Shown here piece by piece: positions 37,150 through 48,972 of a stretch of DNA of 64,000 bases (position 1 is the first letter of the stretch; each line of letters starts with the position of its first letter). The notes under the pieces were generated by a model. That model was not told the DNA's origin, ran no database searches, and saw only the letters and a list, made by a program, of their open reading frames with translations. Position numbers and translations under genes: made by a program. This stretch comes from Hybos culiciformis (Eukaryota > Arthropoda > Insecta > Diptera > Hybotidae): the NCBI GenBank assembly GCA_964007475.1, contig OZ023274.1:103959372-104023371 (forward strand). The letters are read 5' to 3'.

Positions 37150-40100
37150 GATCTACATTATGGTGTATGTTTATTTGTGATTCAAAGTTTTTTTTTTTAA
37201 TATGTTGTTAAAAGGTTACACACAAAAGCTTGAGAGTCAAAATTTAGGTACATTAAGTATTAGTATTTTTTACAATGCCTTTGAAAATATCGAGAAATCC
37301 ATTAGGTAAATATACTTGAATGATTAAATCAAGTAGCTGCAGTCACATTAAGAGAAGTATTAGTTCACATTGATAGAGTGTACAATCACCATATCATTAT
37401 TGTACATTCAAGCTCTGGTTAACGTTTTCTTACTCTAAAAATTTTAATATAAAAAAAATTTAGATTGTACCTATCTTCTTATCAGCTTCGTTCCAACTTT
37501 ATGACAAAAAATAAAAAATTTAAAATACCTATGTTATAATTACATATATTACAAATAAAACAAAACCTGATTATCAGTAAGGTTCCATCTAATTAGATAT
37601 AAATTAATGATAAAAGTATGTCAATTTGTCACCCCCAATTTACGCATTTAAAAGTTTTCTGCACCATAATTTACTGTAATTAAATAAATTTATATGTGAA
37701 TAACATTTTTCTAAGCAAAAACATTTATATTAACCCTTTAAATAAATTATACCATATTTTTCTTCATTAATTTCTTAAAAGAAAACTTTTAGGTTCAAGG
37801 TATACAGACAAATAAGTATAAGCAGCTACAACATTTTCTATGTATAGTTATTATCCCTTTTCAGATTATGTAAATTATTAACTCATATATATATATAATC
37901 AAAAAAAAAAGAAGAAAACATGAACAATATATCAGATTTTTTACAGAGTGAATTTTTTTGTTATATAGAGTATTCTTTAATAATAAATAATAATGATTTT
38001 ATTTTATCTAATCTAAGTGTAAAATAGCACAAAAATATTAGTAATTGGTTCTATTTTGTCAGTGTTGATTCGGTATGTCAAACAACACAAAGTTAGGTGA
38101 GATCTGAGATGTATCATCGTTCCGACTTCTGAACTATAAGCTATCGATTAGCGAACGAAAGAATCCTTTAATATATCTATATACAAAAATGAAATTAACT
38201 AGCTAGTGAAACAAGAATACAGATATTGCTTTACGTTTCGAAGATGCACACGATTTTGATTTTAAGTTATATAAATATATTTAAATTTAAAGAAAATTAT
38301 GAAAAATATTTGTTGTATACGCACACATATTTTTATTCGTTTACTTGAATAATAACCACCCAGTATAATAAAAAAAATTTTAATTTTCTTTTAAAATATA
38401 TTCAAAGTGTTTATACAACACTACTACTTTAACGCCCTCAATAATTTAAATTAAATTTAGTGAGATATTCGAAAATTTTATTGTAATCTCATAAATTGTT
38501 TAACTATATCTTTAGAGAAAGTTTTTTTTTTTTTTATTATTTCTTAGTTATTATTCCCTAAGGATATAAATTTTATATTGAATTATAAAATATTATGCCT
38601 TGCTTATTATTATATATTTATATTATTATCAAAATATTTTTGATATTTTGTATCTTTTAAATAATATGAATTCTAATTTTTATTGGTTTATTTTTTGAAC
38701 ATATGAAATTATATTTTTAAATAAGGTCTTTTAGTTTTAGAAGAATTTTATGGATAGTCCGAATTCTGTTTTAATATATATAGAATATTGATTAATGTAT
38801 TTTATTAGCTTTGGATATCCACATTAATACTATAAGTACACCACTAAGGAAAATAAAATTATTATTAAACATGACAGGACGTATTTTAAGTTTTTCACAT
38901 TCTAACATTTTTGGTAATTGACAAATGTTTTTTAAAAGTTTGGTTCTGTTATATACAATATATCTATAATATGTATAATATAAATCTCAAGCATATAATA
39001 TATTCAGAAAATTTATATATAGAAATATGGAATTTATAGCATTAAAATTATATAATTGCATAATTTTCTATAAGGCTATTAATTAAATACCAAAATGTTA
39101 AATAAATAAATCAAATTATACAAATTCCCTTTAATTATTAAAAAAAAAACCCTGAATTATACAGAATATACCAACCTAATAAAATGTAAATTTCATTATA
39201 CTTAGGTATATTGGTTTTATTTTGTTTACGTTGTACCACTGTTTTGACGTGTAAATATAGTAATTTTCTAAATTAACTATATGCGTTTATATCTAGGTAT
39301 ATAATATATATATATATATTTTTTTTTTATCAAAAAAACTATTCTCGAACACGCATATTACAAAATAATATTTTCATATATAATTATTAATTTTGAAAGG
39401 AAGAAGAAAAAATAATAAAATTAATTAATAAATATTATTAATCCACAGGTGTAAACATGAAAATATTTTTTCTGACCATTTAAAAGTAATAAAAGCAAAA
39501 TATATAAATTTCGAAATGTTTAAAATAGTTGAAGGGATTAGTTGGGTGGGATTATTTTTTTCATTGTATGCGACTTCGTTATATAATTAGTTGTATAAAA
39601 ATATTAAGGGAATTCTGTTGAAGGTTCTTTTTCAACCTCAAAAAGAGAACATTAATATAATATTACCCTTTACTATATTTAAGACATTTTAAGGTTTAGA
39701 AAGCTGTCGTCACAATCAATGACGTAAGGTCTCTTAGAAATAATATATGAAATACTTATTTGATTTTAAACTTAAACTTAATTAAGAGTTTTGGATTAAT
39801 TGAAAAACTTTCGAGATATTCTTGTTGAAAAATCTATATATCTAGTATTAATACTTTTTTTGAAAGTCATACATTTTTACATTAAATTATATGTTAATTG
39901 CATGTTCAAAAATTGCGTGAGATTTTCAAATTTTCATAAGCTTTTTTTTTAACTCCTTTTAAAAAAAGCTTTTTGTCAGCATTTCTAATTTGTTTTTTTT
40001 TTTTCTATTTTGAAGGCATATATATTCATATATAAGTTGCGTTTTGTCACGATTCACAGCAATTTATCATTAAAATTATTACAATTTTGCGAGTTTTTAA

Positions 40101-42196
40101 TGGACAAAAATAATATTTATTCAAGAATTATTTATTTAGCTTTTAGATGGTCTTTCGTTTCAAGTTGTATTAAAAAAAAACCAAATTTTATTTTAATAAT
40201 TCATATTTAGATATAGGGTGTATCGAAAACTGGACGCTTTTTTTTTGTGAGTTGAGCTCATTATGAAACTTTTAAAAATAATGCCTCCTTAAGAACCTCA
40301 TTAAAGAATTAATAGAGAAGTGTGGATTTCATATTTTGACGTTTTCTCATAAACCAATATTTTATTGAGTTTCTCTATATTAAAGAGAAAAAAATTTTAA
40401 TGAATTTCCAAATCAAATATATTTCCAGTTCAGATACCCTACTAACGGAATAATTATAGTCCTTTATATATTTATTTTATAACAAATGTATTTTTGAACC
40501 ACAACAATTCGAAAAAACACACAAAAAAATAAAAAAAACTAACTATAACAACAATTGAAAATTGTTAAAAGGATAATAAATAACCATGAAAAGTCAGTCT
40601 ACTTCATTTGCATAAATATGATTATCATTTTTTTTATTATTATTTGTTCAGGATATGTTAATGAGTTTGTACATTTATTGTAATTTTTCATTCAATTTGT
40701 ATAAAATACTCTTTAACATTTAAAATTTGGGCTTTAGTTGTGTGCATTATTTTGGAGATTAATATTTCAAAGCCTTAGAAATCATAATTGACATTATTTT
40801 AGTCTCTATCAATATTTCTTAAGCGGAAAATCCTTTTAATTTTTAATTTTCTCTTATTGTTTAATATGAGACGATGCAGTCAAAGGATTATCAGATTTTT
40901 TCCAGGAAACCTAATAATTTTTTTAGTTTTGGTTCTAAGATAAGTATTTGCAAACATGTACTATTGGTATAAATTCCAATAATGCTACTAACATAACAAC
41001 TACTACTTGGCAACCATTCGATAATTCCGGATCCATAAAATATCACATTTTTATTATATTATGAACTGTCTTGTTTTCATATTCTTCCTACATAGAATAA
41101 TTTAATTTTAATGTCATAAAATATAAGTTTTATTATGTACATATTTCCACATTTTCAAATAATTTAAGTCTTACAAAAATTATGCTTGACCCACTTAATT
41201 ATAAATTCTGAACCCCAATTAATTTTTTTGAAAATAAAAAGCAAATTTTTTAATTAGTTCAAAGTTAATTTAAACTTTGCTAATGTTTTTTTTAATTTTG
41301 CTTTTTCAAAAATCTTTTTTAACTTTTTTTTCGAAATCATGCAATAAAAGATTATTTTTCGTAATAAAATTAATTATTTTATCATCCCTACTGAATATTA
41401 TTATTATTATTATCCCCCAAATAAGAAGAAAATCCACTTAAAATCCACCACTATATCCTTAATAATGTTTAACTTTCTGTTAATTACTCTCTAAAAAATA
41501 ATCGAAATTATATTCTCATTCCACTAGTAATTTATTCTGCTAAAAAATTTTCTTTTTTAGACAATTATTTTCTATATACATATACATATGAAAAGTATTG
41601 GAGGGATAATTTTGAATATTTTTCACTTTAAAAGTTAAAAAAAAAAAAAAATTATTATAATAAATATAATTTTTTCCCCAACTTTTTTTTTGCTACCCAG
41701 ATTTTAATCTCTGTTTCATTTAATTATAAATTCCATAGAATATAAATAGATTCATTCATATTAAAATAGATCTCTTTGTTTTTTTTTTAGGTTTTCTATG
41801 TAGTTAGTTGGAAGGATAAAGAAGTTATGCTTCAGAATTTTATTGCCACTTAATTACTGTTCTCTGTTTTTAATGATTTCTAGTTTTTTTTTTTTTTTCT
41901 TCTAAATTAATGTTTTGAAAAATAGGAGTTTATTGTTATGATGTATCTAAAACTGGAAGAGACAATTTAAAATTTAAAAAATTTACATGAAATAAATGAA
42001 AAATAATGTCGCAGATAATTGGATTTCACATATATTCGGAATTATAGTGTGGACTATGCTTTAAAAAATATTTGATGGATAAAAGAATCCTCGCAATGTT
42101 AATTATATTATTTAAAATTGGATATGTGTATAAGTTACTTAAGAATATATTTGTAATACTAAAAATTAAAACTAAAACTTTTTATACAATTTTCAA
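37150..42196. other. AT-rich intergenic sequence, no supported gene
   Basis: Five kilobases without a recognisable exon. TA microsatellite near 39303-39320 and a TAT-repeat near 41398-41412. The frame at 40010-40210 shows no family resemblance. Confidence 0.5.
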
Positions 42197-43684
42197 TTAA
42201 TCAACAAAATGTATACTCTCATTCAGAAATCGTATATAATTCGGCTCAACTGTTAAAATTGTTGTACTGGAAATGATGCTATAATCGGTTGTGGTTACCG
42301 CAGTTGTTGTCGTTATATTCCCATTATTATGCGTTTGATTCATCTCAAATTGAATTAAAATTATCAAATATGTTGATATTGCTTCAGCAATCTATATATG
42401 TTGGAAGAAAAGTTTCATTTCTCATAAAATCGAATATTAGCCGAAAAGTTCATCTTACCGTGCTTACAAGTGATGGGTTCAATTCAAAAAATCCAATTGC
42501 ATTTAATGTTTGATCTTTTTGCAAAAATTGCAGTGAACATTCTTCTATCTGTAAATAAATTTATGCATTTATGAATGTTTTATGTATGAATCTGAAACAA
42601 AATGTCACTTACCAGTTTGAAACAGTTGTCGTCCATTAAATCATATCTCAGTTTAAAAATCAAAGGTGTTATGCTGTTAGCACTCTAAAAATATTAAAAG
42701 AAAAGTTTAGATTTGGCTTTTAATTAATGTTATAATAGCACGAACGATTCGTCATCCCAAGCAACTGCCCAGAATTAAAGTTCAGTAAATACAATTTTAA
42801 AAATTTTGTGAACAATATATTTTCCTTACTTTTTTCAACGAATAACCTGAATACGATAATATTGCAATATTTATTATATTCGGAATTATCCAGATCACAT
42901 CGTATGGAAAATCATACACAGATTTATTTAATGTTAAAAAAAACCAATAAAAATTCATTATAATTATAATAAAATCATTACCAATATTAATAAACATCGA
43001 AAAATTAAAACATTTATTTGTTAAATCAATTAAATCTTTTAATTTATTAATTAAATTTTTAATTATTTCAATTTTCATAATATCTTTAGCCTTCAGACCA
43101 CAATTCTCAGTATTTTCAGCAATTTTCTCAATTGATTTTCTCAAATAATTATATCTTTGAATTAGATAATTTAAATTTAAAATAATTTGTAAATAACGTA
43201 ATTGAATTATAAGAAAAGGTATAAATAATGATATCCAAATAATCCAATATGCCAAATTTAAGTAAATACAATTTAAAATTCCACATATAAGCAATGGTAT
43301 TATTGAAATTATCATAAATAATCTAACACCGATATTGGTTAATCTCTCTGGTTGATTGTTGTTCAATTCAGTTAATTTTAAATTTATACTAATGATTTCA
43401 TCAATTTCAGTCAAGCCATCCCAAAATCTAATTTGATGTTTCCATGTCATCAGAGTTTCGAGAATATTCACCAAACTTGCTAGTCGTATTATAATTAGCT
43501 GAACAAAGACAACAGTATTGTAAAAATTATTCCAAATTTCGAAATAATTGTTCGTGAAAAATGTAGAAATTAGAACTGCGGTGCATATTGAAACTAATAA
43601 AATTGGTTGAATGAATGCAAATTCAATTTTTTTTGTATGAAATAAAGCTAATCCAAAAATTTGGAAAATTAATTTTGCTTCCAT
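42197..43684 (-). CDS. Gustatory receptor (insect 7-transmembrane chemoreceptor), four exons
   Basis: Ligand-gated taste/chemosensory channel subunit of the insect Gr family, in the dendrite membrane of sensory neurons. Exons 43684-42830, 42684-42613, 42548-42459 and 42391-42197 join in phase 0 to 403 codons. GT-AG borders are good (AAA|GTAAGG, CTG|GTAAGT, ACG|GTAAGA). Hydrophobic segments lie at about residues 24-43, 55-75, 122-142, 144-165, 226-252, 262-281 and 344-354. Exon 3 has SLQFLQKDQTLNAIGFFELN, matching the family's SLQLLH..GFF-L block. Exon 4 carries the signature TYLIILIQF (346-354). The family usually ends near this motif; here about 49 further residues follow, with TTTTAVTTT and the sequons NQT, NIT and NES. 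Start: ATG at 43684; an upstream in-frame TTG extension was rejected. Ligand class unknown. Confidence 0.92.
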
Positions 43685-44620
43685 GCTGTTCTTTCGGCTG
43701 AAACTTTTCAATTGAGAATTTATTTTATATTTAAAATATTAAATTTCCATCAAAAATCGACAATTTTTCATGACAAATTAATTAATTTTCTTTTATCGCA
43801 CTAATTACACTGATAAAAAGAAACTGATAAAATATTTTAATTACAAATTCGTCACACTCAGAAAATAATTTGTTTTTTTTACATGTATATAATTGAGTAA
43901 AAAACATAAGTTTCTTGTTTCGGTAACGTTAAAGAAATTACCCAGAAATTTGATTCAAAATTAAAGCAGTTTATAAGGTTGTAAAAGATTCTTTTGATTT
44001 AAAGTCAAAAGTTGAGATAGTACGAAGTTAAAAATTAAAAAATCCTCAAAGCATTTTCTATGATAATTTGGGAGAAGCAAATGAGTTTGATTATTTTATT
44101 CTAAAAATCTTGACTTTAAAAGAGGCGGATTTTAATTTGATAAAATAAAATGTTAAAAAAAAGTTTATTTCTATGATTCTATGTTAAAAGAAACTCCATT
44201 ACCGAAATTATAAAATGAATTTTAAATTTTCTGACTATTTTAAATATAAAAAGGATAATTTCCCAAACAAATGTTTTAGTTCAGAGTTTTTTTAGAAAAT
44301 CTTTTATTGAAAATTTTCCCAAAAAAAAAAACAAAAATATATACAAATATAATACATTGTATATTGTATAAAAGAAGTAAAAGTTTTTATAAAGACTGAA
44401 TTTTGGGTTTTTTTAATTTAGAAATATATTGATTTAATTTAGAAAAATGGGAGGACAGAGATTCTAAAATAAGATATAAAATGGTTATAATATACAAATA
44501 AAAGTTCTGCTCATTGTTAGTCCGTATCTGTCGGATAAAAATTAGAAAAGAAAGTAAATCATGATTTTTTACTTAGACACACCATACTAAACTACTGCCG
44601 CAATAACGTGAAATTTTTAG
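43685..44620. other. AT-rich sequence upstream of the gustatory receptor, nothing supported
   Basis: No TATA or other signal stands out from the AT-rich background. Confidence 0.45.
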
Positions 44621-44808
44621 TATCCCGTGAATTCTGGAAACTTAATGATTAATGAACTTGATGATAATGAATCAAATATTTATAACAAAAATATTTCGAA
44701 GCCGAAAACCTTAGCAGTTAGAGCTTTAGACTTAAGTATCTTACAAAAATTGTATTATTCTAATAAACTAAATAATAATAATAGTAATAATAAAATCTTT
44801 GGCAATAA
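44621..44808 (+). CDS. Possible internal exon of an unidentified gene
   Basis: An open stretch bounded by an acceptor-like TTTTTAG before 44621 and a donor-like AA|GTAAAG after 44808. It reads YPVNSGNLMINELDDNESNI, continues with SKPKTLAVRALDLSILQK and an Asn-rich end (LNNNNSNNK). Mixed acidic/basic composition is more protein-like than most frames here. No family is recognised, no partner exon is identified, and the Asn run is simple AAT repeat. It may be chance. Confidence 0.3.
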
Positions 44809-47800
44809 GTAAAGCCCTTTCTTTAATACCTCTCCTGCGCAGAATAGTGGTTAGATTGAATGATTAAAATTTAAATTTAACATAAGAATGGAAAACACAC
44901 TCGAATTATTGAAAAATCGCAAACATTAAATTCAACCCGAATGGCATAACAAAATATATATGAAACTAAGAAATATGTTAAATTCTTAGACTGTATAGAA
45001 ATGTTGAGGTATATCATTGTTTTTGGTGTAAAAAGGATATCTTTATACATAAAGATTATCTTTTCTTATAAATATGTTCTTTTGGCTTTTTGCATGTTTT
45101 CATCCCTATATTTTTATTATTTGAAAGCTTTTTCAATCTGTGTGAAGTTTTTACATTCTGCTGTGCAATAAATTTTATTTTTCGTAAGGATGAAAATGGT
45201 AATTTTATTAAATAGGGTTTTTTTTTTTCTCAAGTGCTTTTTTGTATTATTATTATTATTATTATTTACCTACTTCAATCTTTTTATTTTTTTTCTTCTT
45301 CTTCTTTCGTTTTTTAAAGAATCTTTCCATATAGTAAAGAAAGAAAATGATGGTTAAAGTTTAAAGTCCTTTACGATATTTTTGTCTGGAAATTTTTTGA
45401 TCTTAAAATATGTAAATGGATAGAAGTAAGCTTTGTTGTAAAGAAAATTTTTGAAATTAAATTATTTGGGTTGAGTTTGTTTGATAATCTTTGCATTGAT
45501 CTTTCTAACTTAGGTAGGTTTATTGCAAATGTTATCCCATTAGTTTAAATCGCTTATTTTTGATTAATAACGAAAAAAGTAGAAATAATGAAATTAATAT
45601 AAATTGCATGAGTAGAATAGTTCTTTACTATACACAATTATCAAAAGTACGCATAAAAGCATACCTACACTATTAACTCACCATATTAAAATTATTTTAA
45701 ATTAAGCAATCTTAAAATTATTTATCTTAATAATAACATTATAAATTATAACCCTAATTTATAAATATGATGGTAAACTATATTTAGTTAAACGTAGAAA
45801 TTTATAATATTCTTTGTTTATACGATAAGTGTGAAATAATAGCTGACTGTATAATACCGCCATTAGAAAATCTCAAGATATTTACTTTTCTCTTAAAAGA
45901 AATTTTCTGCGTTGATACCATTTTATTACTTTAACTTAAATACTTTTTAACAGTTTTATGTTTAGTTAAAACGAATAAATGGCAATAAATTTAAATTTTT
46001 TTTAAAGAAAATTGAGTGAAAATCGTTAAAGATTTAAGAAATCGTTTATATTTATTTTCTTTAAAATTAAATCATAGAATTTTAATACAAAAAAAAAATT
46101 AAATTGAGTTAATGAAGTTAAAAAATTAAAATTTTGGGAAATACAATAAAGCATTTAAATTCAAGGTATAGTTAAACTTTGGATAAATTTTACGTATGTT
46201 ATTGGAAAATTCTTAGTCCAAATGTTTTGAAGATTTCTCTTACTAGTTTACTTTCCTTAAGAATTATAATTATGTAAAATTTTAGAGATTATATTGGGGA
46301 CCTACTTTACATTTATTTAGAATTATTAATTATAATAAAAGGAAGGATAAAAAACAAAAATTTTCTTAATAATTGTTGTACAATCGTTCGATATACTTGA
46401 TCGTGTTGATTGATTGATAATTGGTAGATAGTAGGTTGTATAAAATACCAAACTCTACAGAGCAAGCTGAAATCTTTTGATAGTTTTTTATATTTATGCT
46501 CATTAGACTTTCGAGAGGCATTTGTGATTAAACATATATATTCAACGTTTTGTTTTTCCCATTACTAACAAGATTATAATAATACAAGGACAATAATTAT
46601 ATGAATATATATATATTCAATGGTAAAGAAAAATTATCAAATTTTCTTTTATTTTTTATAAATTTCCTGGCAAAACTTTTCTTTGTCTATTAAATGTTTA
46701 CTTGTAATCAAAATCCTTAATCTAGTTATTTAATTTACTTCAAACTTGCAAAGCCTAATTATGGTTTTATTACTATAATTTATTCTCTTTATAAAGGAAA
46801 AAAAATTTCTTTGATTTTTAGCAAATATTTGATTGTTAAAATATTATTTGTTTAATAAAAAAAGTAAATTTATATATTTTTTTTTTTTGAAAGACTATAA
46901 TATAATTTTATGTAAATAAAATATAAATATATTAAAACCAAATATAGCTCCAAGTATAATTCTCGTAAAAACATTTTTGGGGAAGAATATACTTAAGCAG
47001 TAGGTAGGTGGTTGGGTATATTATAATTTTTATCAGATTTTATTTAACAATTTTAAATATAACTAAGTTAAAAAATATAAATTTTTGCAAACTTTTTATG
47101 AGTTAAATTTCCGCTTGAGGGCGATTTCAATCTGTCATAATGAAATTTATGAAACTGAAACTTTTTATATTTTCTTTAAAAAAAAAGAATTTTTTTTTTA
47201 CTGTCTAATAATCTTTGTTTTCTCATGAGGGTAAATTTATGCTAAATATTATTGTACAGTTTGATTTTGTGATAAACGGCAAAATTAAGGGTACGCAGAA
47301 TAAAGAATTTTTCAAAGTTCATTTTTCAGGAATAAATAGATCTGTCAAATTTCTGAAACTAAAATGTTCATGTTCCTAAATCGTTTCCTTCGGAATTTTC
47401 GTCATGACGAAGTTACTATTAAAAAAATCTCTAGGTCTAGACTTTAAAATTAAAATTTCCAATTAAATTCTTTTTTGTCGTGAAAGGATTGTTCCAATTA
47501 TTTCTCCTTTATAATGAAAAGATGTATAGATTAGGAACTAAACTTAGTCACCTACATATTATTTCATTATGGAGTTTATTATCTTTAAAATCCTGCCAAC
47601 CGAACAAACCATTTAACAATTTTATATACGATGTTTGGAATTCTGAAAATCAGTTAAACGAAAGAATTATTTACAAGGATATCTTTATTCACAAACTTTA
47701 TAGATTATAAGAAAAAAATAAAATAAAATCTCGGTTTTTATTTAAAAACCATATGGATATTATTTAAGATATCCTTTTTTTGTTCATATAGGGGAAGAGA

Positions 47801-48431
47801 AAAGTTTAAATTTTTTATTTTTTTTTTTATTTAAAAGCATACATTTAATAACTTATGATGAGTAAGTATTACATAAATGTGTTTTTATATATACAATTTT
47901 TTAAAAAAAAAAATACCTAATGTACATATGTAGTTAGTATACAAGACAGAAGAAAAAAAAAAAAAAAATAGTCAAATAAAAAAAGAGGATATATAAACCG
48001 GAATTTAGTAACAAAATTTTTAACATCCTTCCTTTTTGAAGAAGTTTATTATTATCCTGTCTGATAATAAATTTAATAAAATCAAAACGATGATGATGTT
48101 GATGATGATGGAATGTTATTTTGGGGTTCCGATCCGTTTATAAAAATATATATGTTCTTTTTATGATTGGAAATTATTTTAATTTGAAAAAAAATTATAT
48201 TTTTTGGGGTAGTGTCAAAGGCAGCTCTAAAGAATTATACTCATTTTGACTGACATTTTAAAAATATGTACATATAGATTTTAATTCTATTAGAAAGAAT
48301 ATTTTTATTTTTTAAATTAATAACAATATTAATAAATATAATTAAAGTTCGTGAAAGAGGCTTTGATTTTCGATATAAATTTATTTTTGGTAGTATTTAA
48401 TTATTATAATAATTCTGTTCTTGTGTCATAT
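44809..48431. other. AT-rich intergenic sequence, no supported gene
   Basis: ATT microsatellite at about 45245-45266 and a GATGATGATGTTGATGATGATGG patch near 48090-48111. The frame at 47480-47710 lacks an ATG start and any recognised domain. Confidence 0.5.
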
Positions 48432-48746
48432 CATAAAGGAAGTATAAATAGAGAAACTAGTCCCATACAAAAAATGCAAATACAAATAGTGAAACAAAAA
48501 ATCCATATCACAACCCCATGAGCATTTTTTTTGTATTTTTTGAGAATTCCACTCTCACAAAAGCTTTTAAAACTTTAAAAATTGTATAGAACTGTGTTAT
48601 TTTGAAAGTTTTAAAAGCTTTTGTGAGAGTGGAATTCTCAAAAAACAAAAAAAAGCTCATAGGGTTGTGATATGGATTTTTTGTTTCAATATTTGTATTT
48701 GCATTTTTTGTATGGGACTAGTTTCTCTATTTATACTTCCTTTATG
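48432..48746. mobile_element. MITE with 7-bp target duplication (GTCATAT), CATA ends
   Basis: 315-bp element. The left end CATAAAGGAAGTATAAATAG and right end CTATTTATACTTCCTTTATG are perfect inverted repeats. Inverted similarity continues almost to the centre (ACTAGTCCCATACAAAAAAT; GAATTCCACTCTCACAAAAG). Exact 7-bp direct repeats GTCATAT lie at 48425-48431 and 48747-48753. No coding. End sequence and duplication length resemble the element at 56558-56774. Confidence 0.9.
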
Positions 48747-48787
48747 GTCATATTTAAAAAAAAAGCATCTGATTAATTTTTATGGTA

Positions 48788-48970
48788 GAGTACGATTCAA
48801 ATCACTTGACCAATCCGTTATGTAAAGCTTTCCCTTTGCAATACAAAATTCCATACAAAATTTAGGGGAAATTATTTAAGAAAAAAAGCTCATGCAATTT
48901 TGTATGGAATTTTGTAATGGAAAGGGAAAGCTTTGCATAACGGATTGGTCAAGTGATTTGAATCGTACTC
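48788..48970. mobile_element. TA-flanked MITE, copy 2
   Basis: Second copy of the family at 30251-30432. The TIR begins GAGTACGATTCAAATCACTT, with TA at 48786-48787 and 48971-48972. Here both arms are intact and nearly perfect through TTTGCATAACGGATTGGTCA, giving a long hairpin. It lies 41 bp from the preceding MITE. Confidence 0.9.
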
Positions 48971-48972
48971 TA

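Noticed and set aside
42289..42513. Plus-strand frame of 74 codons
   Set aside because: Antisense shadow of gustatory receptor exons 3-4.
43685..43711. Upstream in-frame extension of the gustatory receptor from TTG
   Set aside because: TTG is not a credible start; the ATG at 43684 fits the family N-terminus.
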